Source of the DNA: Podospora bellae-mahoneyi | Lineage: Eukaryota > Ascomycota > Sordariomycetes > Sordariales > Podosporaceae | Assembly: GCF_035222275.1 (NCBI RefSeq) | Contig: NC_085883.1 | Coordinates: 2,542,001 to 2,606,000 of the forward strand | Direction of reading: 5' to 3' | DNA: 64,000 nt | Shown: one piece after another, positions 21,331 to 30,434 of the stretch | How positions within the stretch are numbered: position 1 is the first letter of the stretch | How the letters are laid out: every line of letters starts with the position of its first letter | Translations under genes and position numbers: made by a program | Notes under the pieces: generated by a model | The model's input: only the letters and a program-made list of their open reading frames with translations | Told to the model about the DNA's origin: nothing | Databases searched by the model: none

Positions 21331-22851
21331 TCAACGAGCCTGGCTTCCATTTACATACGTCCCATTCCCGTTGGCCTGGCCATTCACACCGTTCCCATTC
21401 GCCTGACTCTGCGGTGAAACATTCTCATACCCGTGATGTTGGTGCTGGACATCAGTAGGACTATCATGCACCACCATCCCAGTCAACCCATTCATCGTGC
21501 TTCCTCTCCTAACCAGAGAAATAGTCGTGTTCATCGTCGCCGTCCTCGTCATAACCGGGCTCCCCGTGCGAGTCCGTCGCAGCCTCGGTACGGCCCTCCC
21601 AGTCTTACGCTCCGCCTCACAATTCCCACAAGCGCCCGCACCCCCTGCAATCGCCAACCGTCTAAACAACGGATACAAGTCATGAGCCATGGGCCTTTTA
21701 GTAAAATCCGCATCCATCATGGCTCGAATCACAGGCAATATCTCCTTGATCGCAGCCGCCGATTCGGCCTTCTTGGGGTTGCTGTCGATGAGCCGGTCCG
21801 CAATCTGGCACAGGTGGAAGAGGTAGGCATCAAGACGTTCGAGGGACTCCGAGTACTTGAACTCACCCAGGTTGTCCGTCCTCAATTGCTGCTCGGCGAA
21901 ATCAGGCGGTCGCCCCAGCAATGTGGTGGCCATTTCTAGGAACACACATCCAAGGGAAAAGACATCGGACCGCTCGTCTCGCTGGGTTTCGTTGATGGCC
22001 TCGGGGTCGGCGTACTTGAGTGTCTTGGGCGTGGGTCCTTCCGAGTGCTGACCGGTCTCAAAGTGCTTTGACAAGCCAAAATCGGTTAATACGGGAAGAA
22101 GAAAATCGTCAATGACAATATTTTCGGGCTTGATATCTTTGTGCCGGATTCGAATGTTACTCCTGTGGAGGAATGCCACGGCTTGTGACAAGCATCCGAA
22201 ATACGTGTGCAGGGCGGCCTCGTGTTCCGGCTCGCGACTGTTGATGATGTGGTTCATGAAGAAGCGGAGGTTGCATTGTGCTGGAGGGTACATGGCGATG
22301 CCCAGTATGTGCTTCTTGATTTGTTGATCAACTCTGATAGCTTTGACCTTCGCTCTCTGCTGCCTCCTCACCCCAGTTGAGATGCAGTAATCTTCAAAGC
22401 TTGCCACGTAAACGACGATATGGGGGTGTTTGATCGAGGCCATGTTCCTTACTTCCTCCAAGGCCAGCATCCTGACGTGGCTGTCAGGCCCGGGTGGCCG
22501 TAAATTATCCTTGCAAGTGATAATCTTCAAGGCAAGTGGCCGCCGGTATGGATATCCTTCAGGGACGTTGACTTTGTATACGACCGTGGTTCCAGATTCT
22601 CCAAGCTGCTCGCCGATCTGAATGAACGGATGGGGGGCCCTGATATATTCCTTATTGGCATGGTGGAAGACCTTGTGCTTGCTATCATCAAGCCCTGCTC
22701 TTTCCACTGGCCGGATCCAAGCTTCGCCCGTCTCACGGCCGTCCTCGTCCCAGATGAAGTGCTCGTCGTCTCGCCAGTCTAGGAACTCATCAAGCGTAAT
22801 AGGCTGTGACTGGGTGATAGACTGGCTACTGTTGGCCGAATCGAACGACAT
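21331..22851 (-). CDS. Protein kinase domain protein (Ser/Thr-type)
   Basis: The protein has 506 aa in one exon from the ATG at 22851 to TGA 21333-21331. The frame is open further upstream, but only from a GTG, and that part reads as a microsatellite-bearing leader. The kinase domain spans roughly residues 78-410: Gly-rich loop GEQLGESGTTVVYKV (80-94), ATP-anchoring Lys in LALKI (about 109), alpha-C Glu near 132-133, catalytic HKDIKPEN (Asp239, Asn244), DFG at 257-259, and DPE instead of APE (282-284). The HRD arginine is replaced by Lys. All residues needed for catalysis are present, so it should be active. There is an insert of about 30 residues between beta4 and beta5. The C-terminal tail is Ser/Thr-rich with Asn/Gly/Gln repeats and probably disordered. 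The substrate and pathway are unknown, and I cannot place it in a named kinase family. Confidence 0.88.
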   Translation of the reverse strand: MSFDSANSSQSITQSQPITLDEFLDWRDDEHFIWDEDGRETGEAWIRPVERAGLDDSKHKVFHHANKEYIRAPHPFIQIGEQLGESGTTVVYKVNVPEGYPYRRPLALKIITCKDNLRPPGPDSHVRMLALEEVRNMASIKHPHIVVYVASFEDYCISTGVRRQQRAKVKAIRVDQQIKKHILGIAMYPPAQCNLRFFMNHIINSREPEHEAALHTYFGCLSQAVAFLHRSNIRIRHKDIKPENIVIDDFLLPVLTDFGLSKHFETGQHSEGPTPKTLKYADPEAINETQRDERSDVFSLGCVFLEMATTLLGRPPDFAEQQLRTDNLGEFKYSESLERLDAYLFHLCQIADRLIDSNPKKAESAAAIKEILPVIRAMMDADFTKRPMAHDLYPLFRRLAIAGGAGACGNCEAERKTGRAVPRLRRTRTGSPVMTRTATMNTTISLVRRGSTMNGLTGMVVHDSPTDVQHQHHGYENVSPQSQANGNGVNGQANGNGTYVNGSQAR

Positions 22852-24563
22852 GGAAAGTGCCTGTGTGACAGGCTCCGCAACGCAGGACACAACCAGGTCC
22901 TGTGTCCGGTGGGTGTCTGTGGAGTGACGAAATGCAGTAGTAGTAGCAGTAGTAGTAGCAGCAGCAGCAGGAGGAGGAGAAAAGATTTGAAATGGGGATG
23001 CAATGACAGCCGCGCTCAGTATTTGTGTGAGGGTGCACGAACAGGAGGAGGAGTGGCCGGTTTGGCAAAACTGAACGGTTAGAATTGGTAAAGAAACAGG
23101 GAGGACTGGCGAATGAAGTCGAAAAGGCGGGTTGGAGGGAGGCGGACAAGAATTCGCTGGGCAGATTTTGTGTAGTAGTCTGTTCGCTCTCACCGATGTG
23201 TGTACAACAGTGGTCAGCTAAACACGCGCTTGGCACTGTTTTGGGAGAGGACACACAGCCTTAGCCAATGTCACCAATCCAATGGACGCCGTGATTCAGC
23301 ATGCTGCGCAATGCGGCTTGGGTCGTAGGGCCGTCCTGGGGGACCAATGAAAGTGTTGGAGCGTACCTGGGTTGTCCTACAGGGAGTGAGGTGCCGGATG
23401 GAAGATGCGTGAGGAAGTCCAGCGCGGTACCGGGTTGGAATCTGACTGTCTTCTCAAAAGGAACGGCCCGGGCGCAGCCTAAGCCTGTCACCCTGTGGCA
23501 CGCCCCGCAATGCATGCGTGGCAGCGGCAGTTGAAGCTGTTCATGGGTGCCTGATGGTGGGGTCCATCTGACGCCTACCCTGACCGATGTCCTGATGTGG
23601 TAGTCGCCATCGATTTGGAAGTTCGGGGTAGTAAACAGTCACACGTGGAAAGTAAATAAGCTCTGTGAATCACACCTTAAACTTTAAACTGAGCCATGCT
23701 CCAGAATCGGAGGGGTACTGAGTAGAGTGCACCTTCCTCCGGCCTGGATGACGACGGTGAAAGGGTAGAGGGTTAGGGTGCGAGATAATGTGGTTCGACT
23801 TACACGGGCTCTGCTCGCTGCCGAAATACACACCGAGAAGGCAGGTGACCCAAAACTTTGACAGATGACCACGTATATAGTTGGTTTGAAATTTTGCAGC
23901 TGTGAACGCTCGTACAATGTCGGAAAGAACGTATATCTTGGCTCTCCCATTCCACTGACCGGAGGCGTTCCACCCCGATTGCCTTGAGATGTTGAAATTT
24001 TGAGCATCATGACTCTTGCGGATTCTTTATAGCGAGAAATGACGAGGCTCTTAAACTTTAACCCGAAGTCAGATATCCAAACTAAGTACCTACGCTATAC
24101 GTGTTGGCCGAGGCTTTTGATCAGTATGGGTGCTGTCTGTGAGCCGGGCAAGTGGTTCCCAGAACTGTTGGTAAATACGAGCAATGAGAAAATATGATGG
24201 AATGTGAGCCTGTCAAGAATAGATACGACTATACATTATTTCATTAGCCTCAGACTTTCATGAGATGTGAGAATGTTGTGAAGTCAGTGAAGGGCTCTTG
24301 CACACCACACAGTGTTCTCATTGTGGTGGCGTGCAGGGTTCCAGTCTGTCAGATTCGGCTCTGACGAGCTTGCGGTCTGCTCGGTTCTGCTTGAGGTAAG
24401 TTTTCCTGAGACACAACTGGTTCATGCCGTCGTAAGGACCTTGGAGGGTTATGCCGCTGGAAAATAAGCGGATTTATGTAAGGATAGTTTGGATGTTTGG
24501 GCCTGCAAATATTCCTATAGAAAAATAAAATCTCAGCAGTTGTAGCATCAATTGGAACTAGCC
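22852..24563. other. Intergenic region upstream of the kinase
   Basis: This is the kinase leader and promoter, then unremarkable DNA up to the tRNA. A trinucleotide run (22935-22979) lies 84 bp upstream of the kinase start. I see no gene. Confidence 0.6.
22935..22979. repeat. Interrupted TAG/CAG/GAG trinucleotide repeat in the kinase leader
   Basis: Fifteen triplets of TAG, CAG and GAG on the + strand read as CTA/CTG/CTC in the presumed 5' leader of the minus-strand kinase gene. Confidence 0.85.
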
Positions 24564-24650
24564 GCCCGGCTAGCTCAATCGGTAGAGCGTGAGACTCTTA
24601 AGGAGTACTCCGAAATCTCAAGGTTGTGGGTTCGACCCCCACGTCGGGCT
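24564..24650 (+). tRNA. tRNA-Lys (anticodon CUU) with 14-nt intron
   Basis: The acceptor stem GCCCGGC pairs with GTCGGGC (24643-24649), with discriminator T. The D arm is GCTC/GAGC. The anticodon stem TGAGA/TCTCA encloses the loop CTCTTAA, with CTT at 34-36. The intron (24601-24614) sits at the canonical place after position 37. The T arm is GTGGG-TTCGACC-CCCAC. Internal A box (TAGCTCAATCGG) and B box (GGTTCGACCCC) are present. The mature tRNA is 73 nt before CCA addition. Confidence 0.96.
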
Positions 24651-26251
24651 CAATTCCCGTCTTAGACGATTATTTTTGCTAGATTCATCTCTAGCTTCTT
24701 TTTTCTTGCTTGTGTGTATTATTTCACAACACAACGCTCGGAGATATCCGTCCAGGGTTGTGTTGGACCATACATATGATCAATCTTTTGCGTCTGACAG
24801 GAAGGTTATCCACTCCCGTATGCTCTCTTACACCATAGACACCTTCTTAACGTGGAAACCGGCTCTCTAGTCCGATGACACAAACTCCACAAAAACGTCG
24901 ACGATCATCTAGCCAGGAGCATCAGGTGACCTTTTCCTGTCTCCTTGTAGAGTTCAGGATCGAGATTCATAAAACACGCGTGGCACACTGCCACACTGCT
25001 CCAAGGTTGACATCGAACAAGTGCAGTCATATCGCAGGGAGACTGGCGACTACAATATCTCTTTCATCATAGTTGTTGATCAAACCCGCAAACACGTGGA
25101 GTTGGCTTCGACGAAGGCAACCGGGCATTCCGAGAGAAGCAAGAATAGCAGACGGAGTGTGCGAGTCCAAACAAGGAGCCCCGAGTTATCCCCTGGCCTC
25201 TCGGATCTTTATCTATTATTTCGCTCTATTTGCTCGGATTTAACTTTCTGGTGGTATGCAGTGGCAGGAAACGCCTGGCGACGGACATGCTCCTGGTGAG
25301 CTGTATGTGGGCTGGACACGGCTCCGAAAGTTGCATTTCACTGATGTGCGTCCAGGGTGGAGATTGTGTCCGATATGCAGGCCGGAGGAAAGGAGAGAGC
25401 TACTTGGGAAGGTTCGAAACTCGGGCCTTTTCGTATTGGCTCTGCATTGTGCATACCTTCATCAGTGAAAAGATATTTGTGACTTGCGGGGGAGCTATCA
25501 CCAACTTTCGCTGCCTCTCTCGCTTGCCAGGGCCGACCAGGATCCCCGCGACAACCCCGCAAAGATGTTCCACCAATGGTCTAGCCCTTTGCCGACCCCT
25601 GTGTGAGGTGCTCACATGCTTTTGCAAAATGCACAGAGCACACAGAACACACATGGGAAAAAAGTGCGACGACAGTTCCAGGTTGTCCAACGAGGGGAAA
25701 AAAAGGGTGAACCGAAACGAACATTGCGCATTGCATTGCGACCGCCCCCGGAACGCCGTTACGGGGACTAAAACTACTACCTACCTGACCAGGTCTACAC
25801 AACACACGCCCCTAATGTGGCAGCAGCAAATCTCGCGGTCGTGGTCGTGGTCATGGACCAGCCGTCCCAGCTGTATCAGCCATACCAGCCGTAGCTGTAG
25901 TAACAACAGCAACAAAGCCAATCGAAGTACTGTTCCCATTGGGGCGCTGTCCGTCTACTACTCCCGCGCTCGGCTTAAACAGAGTTGTGAGAATAGCTAG
26001 GGCCAGGCCTTAGATGACGTACCCCTCCTGGTCTGTCAGCCTGCCCGCATTCCGTCCCTCCAACCCCGCGCCGTCTCTCCTTTATCAGTCCCGGCAGAAC
26101 CACCCCCTACAGTGCCCCGTTCGGTACCGCATTCATATCCTATTCATCCGCCATATCCTGTTATCATCCCCCCTCGACTCAATCCTCTGCAGCAGAAACC
26201 CCTTCGACTTTTTCACTCTACTGCCTGGTCGCCCCGGAAGAACAAGACATC

Positions 26252-26297
<46 letters not shown>

Positions 26298-26318
26298 GCA
26301 GCAGCAGCAGCACACAGC
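24651..26318. other. Intergenic region upstream of glycerol kinase
   Basis: I see no supported gene. The frame at 25230-26000 does not read as protein. The last 70 bp are the (CAA)n(CAG)n leader repeat. Confidence 0.55.
26251..26310 (+). repeat. (CAA)15(CAG)5 repeat in the glycerol kinase leader
   Basis: A pure CAA run (26251-26295) is followed by CAG repeats and ends 9 bp before the ATG. CAA repeats are unstructured in RNA, so this leader should be open to scanning ribosomes. Length variation among isolates is likely. Confidence 0.9.
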
Positions 26319-28282
26319 ATGGGCGACCTTGGCGACTTCAACCCCATTCGCTTCGAAGAAGGCGGCATGGTGATAGACATACCCACACTGAACCTCGACT
26401 CCCTGAAGAAGCCCGAAGCAACCATCACCCCTCTGTACCCCGACCACATTCCCACCCTCGAGACGCCCAATTTACATCCGCACCATGATAAACACCTGCC
26501 GCGGGGCATTGAAAAGACGCCTGAGGAACAGCGGCGCCACTGGTTTGTGGGCAGTATCGACCAGGGAACAACGTCATCTCGGTTCCTAATATTCAACGGA
26601 GAAGGCGACCCAGTTGCCAGTCACCAACTCGAGTTCGAGAACCTGTATCCTAAATCCGGGTATGTTGAAGAGCCCGCCACCTGACCCGCATCCCGTTGCT
26701 TTGGTCTCCGCTTCCCTGCCTCATCCGCCTCCACCTCCGCATGTGTCGCTCATTGCGGAGACCCCTCTGCTAACACAGTATTGATCTACAGATGGCACGA
26801 GCACGAACCGTTGGAGCTTCTCGCCTCCGTGGAGGAATGCATCGATGAGGCGATGCGCAAGTTTGTCGATCTGGGGTACCGAAAATCAGACATTCGGTCT
26901 ATTGGCATCACCAATCAAAGAGAAACGACAGTAGTATGGGACAACAACACCGGCGAGCCCCTTTATAACGCCATTGTCTGGCCTGATACCAGAACCAAAG
27001 ATCTGGTGAGGGACCTCAAGTCCCGTGATCAGGCCGACACATTGACAGACCTTTGTGGTCTGCCGCTATCAACATATCCCAGCAGTGTCAAGCTTATGTG
27101 GCTTATCGAAAACGTCGAGGCCGTAAAACAAGCCTATGAGGAGGGTCGCCTCGCCTTTGGAACAGTCGACTCATGGCTGATATATAAGCTCAACGGCGGG
27201 GCCAAGGCGGCAAAGCCCATCCATGTCACCGATAGCACAAATGCTAGCAGAACCATGTTTATGAATCTGCACACTCTCCAGTACGACGACAATTTGCTCA
27301 AGTTCTTTGGTATCGACAGAAGCAAGATCCACCTTCCCAAGATCGTTCCATCATCAGATCCATGTTGCTTTGGAAAAATTGCCAAGGGCGCATTGTCGGG
27401 AGTGCAGATTGCCGGGTGCCTGGGAGACCAATCTAGTGCGTTGGTTGGTCAGTGTGGTTTCAGTCCGGGTCAAGCCAAAAACACCTACGGCACCGGTTGC
27501 TTCTTACTCTACAACGTTGGTACCAAGCCGGTCATTTCAAAATATGGTCTTTTGGCAACAGTCGCCTACGACTTTGGCGGTGGCCGCAAGCCCGTCTACG
27601 CCTTGGAGGGAAGCATAGCCGTCGCCGGATCCGGTGTCAAGTTCCTCATGAACAACTTGGGATTTGTTGACAAGTCAAGCGCCATCACTGAGCTGGCTGA
27701 ATCAGTCGAGGATAACGGCGGTGTTGTTTTTGTCACCGCTTTCAGTGGTCTTTTTGCCCCCTATTGGATTGATGATGCCAAGGGGACAATTTGTAAGCAC
27801 ACCTCTCTCCCCGCTCTGCATTGCCCCCTAATTGCTAACGTATGCGTCTAGTTGGCATCACGCAACACACCCAAAAAGGTCACATTGCTCGGGCCACACT
27901 GGAAGCCACGTGTTTCCAGACGAAGGCCATCTTGGACGCCATGGAAAAGGACTCCAATGCCAAACTCGAGTCTCTTGCGGTTGATGGTGGCCTGTCAAAC
28001 TCTGACCTCTGCATGCAAACGCAGGCCGATATCACAGGCATCCCGGTTGATCGTCCAGGCATGAGAGAGACGACAGCCTTGGGTGCAGCCATTGCTGCTG
28101 GGCTGGCAACAGGTGTCTGGAAGGAGTTGAATGACCTGAAGGATGTGAATCAGGCCGGTAGGAAGGTGTTCAAGCCGAATATGGAGAGGAAACAAGCAGA
28201 GAAGCTATTCAAGAAGTGGGAGCAAGCTGTTGAGATGAGCAGGGGGTGGGTTAATGAGGTTGCCGATGGTGAGGAGGAGTGA
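26319..28282 (+). CDS. gut1: Glycerol kinase
   Basis: There are three exons: 26319-26659, 26792-27792 and 27852-28282, giving 590 aa. The introns have GTATGT/CAG and GTAAGC/TAG ends, with CTAAC branch sites. It converts glycerol and ATP to glycerol-3-phosphate in the cytosol, feeding glycerol use and lipid synthesis. It is an FGGY-family kinase: phosphate-binding GSIDQGTTSSR (78-88), NQRETTVVWD, the substrate-region GTVDSWLIYKL, the CLGDQSSALVGQ loop, GTGCFLLYN, and the C-terminal ATP-site motif DGGLSNSD. An N-terminal extension of about 75 residues precedes the catalytic fold, as in other fungal Gut1 proteins. It is preceded by the CAA/CAG repeat leader. Confidence 0.95.
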
Positions 28283-28976
28283 GTGGAAGATATGATGTTT
28301 CGAAAGGTGTTATTGCAGGAGTTGGGGTTCGGAGGTCTCGTTGTTTCTTTCAATTTGGGCGGCATTCTGGGTTGGTGAATCTAAGCGGCACGGCATCATG
28401 GTTTGTTTGGGTTTGGGTCGATGTTTTCGACTCGAAATGGAATGGAAAGGGAGAGAAAGGGATATACTGATCACGATCGTGTGGATACCCTTTGGCTTGG
28501 TGTGTATTTTTATGCGGTGGGGAGGTGGCTTGTACGTACATAACCTTGCGGGAGTGGTGGGTTTGAAAGGAACTGGGTGTTTGAGAGATAGTTCCAACGA
28601 AGAGTACTGCTTCGATAAATCAACTTTGGGGTTCGATGCCTGATGCTTATCAGTGAGAGGGGTTGTCTCCTCCCAGCCGTCAAAACCTTAAGCCTTCCAA
28701 GGCCATATGAGCAAACATTTTAAAAGCCACAGCTCCACAACCAAAGACGGGGATGAAGGCGTACTTGGTGAGATTACTGAGCTTGGATAACCACATATAG
28801 AAACTTGTCCCAGCACGGATTAACCCAATCGCAGGTGAGAATGGTGTCGTGCACCCTGTGCGATTAAGACTTAGAACCCTTCCCCCGCAAGGAAGACAAC
28901 AACCACGACGGAAACACGACATACGAGATGGACTTTTGTTGGCAATTGCGCCGCTGCCGATATCACGCATTACAAC
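28283..28976. other. Intergenic region after glycerol kinase
   Basis: This is the 3' region of glycerol kinase. The only item of note is a 38-codon minus-strand ORF (28796-28680). Confidence 0.5.
28680..28796 (-). CDS. Possible small membrane protein ORF (38 aa)
   Basis: An ATG-initiated 38-codon frame (start at 28796, TGA at 28682-28680) encodes a peptide with one likely membrane segment, around KYAFIPVFGCGAVAFKMF. The frame is open further upstream without an ATG, so it could be the last exon of a small gene. I recognise no family. It has the look of small mitochondrial inner-membrane subunits, but that is an impression only. Confidence 0.2.
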   Translation of the reverse strand: MWLSKLSNLTKYAFIPVFGCGAVAFKMFAHMALEGLRF

Positions 28977-29380
28977 ATGGCATTCCAAATGTTTGGCGAC
29001 ATTTTGAAAGTCCTGCTTGATTATGGGGACGGGATCAAGCTGGACGCGCCGCTTACGCCCCCGGATAGCAGCGAGTCGGAGACGGGCTTTCTACTGGCGT
29101 CCGCAGTGGATTTCATAAAGGCATCATGGGATCCTGAAGGGTTCTGTGCGAAGGTGTTGCTGGAGGAGGCGACGGAGAAGAACTGGTCGGGCCGGAAGAA
29201 GGGAAGCGATGAGCGATGCATCGGCGAGGGCTGTGGAGAGGCATTGGTCCTGGCATTTGGCCTGGGCCGGTGAAGGCGCTTGCGGAGCACGGAGCCGAGG
29301 TACCTGATCACCTCGACGAGGCAGAGCTGGATAAGATTGATAAGATGCTTCGTCGATTTACTGCGTTGGATAGGAAATGA
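28977..29380 (+). CDS. Small hypothetical protein, apparently frame-disrupted
   Basis: An ATG at 28977 opens a 98-codon frame (stop at 29273) that starts MAFQMFGDILKVLLDYGDG and reads as real protein for its first 75-80 residues. From about 29245 the protein-like signal moves to another frame (GPVKALAEHGAEVPDH and on to DKIDKMLRRFTALDRK), ending at TGA 29378-29380. The join needs one missing base or two extra bases. I found no convincing GT-AG intron there. It is therefore a frameshifted pseudogene, an unusual intron, or a sequence error. The family is unknown. Intact, it would be a small acidic protein of about 130 aa with a helical, charged C-terminus. Confidence 0.4.
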
Positions 29381-30434
29381 GCAAGGGTCGAAAAGGGGCA
29401 GCAGACAAAATAGAAAGAATAAGAGCAGCAGAAAGAAAAGGAGTAGAAGGAAAAGGTGAGTCCCTGGAGGAGGAGAGAGCCTTGACGGGAGGTGTCCAAG
29501 ATACGAGGTTTTGGGCTCAGGTACGTACTGCCGAGCGGAGCTGGGGCTTTTGGATGGGATACCTACCCACTTCAGCAAGGTGGTGGTCAAGCAGTTATAT
29601 TTGCCTACTTGATGCCCACTGGCTTTGTGAAGAACGTTTACATGCAGAGGACTTGGTCAAATAGTCAAAAAGTGAGTTGAAAAAGTCTGTCTAAAAAGCT
29701 TTCGGGTAGATTTCTCATGTGCCTCTCAGGTATGGTTTATGCCGTGATATTAAAGGAAACAAAACAGGAAGCTACAGTCGGTGTTGCCTGGTCAGATCCT
29801 CACAATGTCCGGGCAGGACGGTCTTGATAAGTTCTCTTTGTGCTGTGCTATTTATCATGCGCGGCACTGCATCACAAGTGTCTTTAACCGGCGATTGTGA
29901 GGTTTGCCTGGCACTATAGTGGGAAGAGGGCGATCGAGACTATAAAAAGCTCGTATGATTGACAGAGTCGGACATGGTCCTTTTCTTGTTTCAAGTGTCA
30001 AGAGTTGTTATTTTGACAGTGGTGTTGCCAAAGCTGACCAGGTCAAGTCTTGGCATTAACCCCCCTTATCCCACCCCTTTATTTGTTTACTTTCTTTCCA
30101 TTTTTGGTTGTCTTTACAGGGCAACAACACACACGCACAGCAGCACCGGTATCTACAGAACAGTAATGAATAGGTATCCTGAGTCAATTGAATTTTCTAC
30201 TCAACAGTCTTATACTGTATGGGGGTATCTCACTAATTTCCTTTCCTTCATTTCTATCCCTCCTGCACGAGCCAAAATAAGGTGGGTATTTTGCAGTACA
30301 CATGCACACACAAGACATACACACTGTCACTCTGACATCCACTCTCAGAACAACACATCACAAGCATGAACCCCAACAGCAACCCCGCCCCCGCCCCCCC
30401 TAAACGCCCCCCTTGCCCTCCTCTTCGCAATCCT
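29381..30434. other. Intergenic region with weak MITE relic
   Basis: I see no gene. Around 29655-29795 there is AT-rich sequence with GGTATGGTTTAT and GTTGCCTGGTC blocks spaced roughly as in the right end of the 3.7-kb MITE. This would be a strongly decayed copy. Confidence 0.45.

Noticed and set aside
22852-23193. N-terminal extension of the kinase
   Set aside because: There is no ATG in this part, and it contains a trinucleotide repeat and leader-like low complexity. The kinase starts at 22851.
25230-26000. 256-codon + strand frame upstream of glycerol kinase
   Set aside because: It has Cys/Arg/Ser-rich random-looking translation, a TTG-type start and promoter position.
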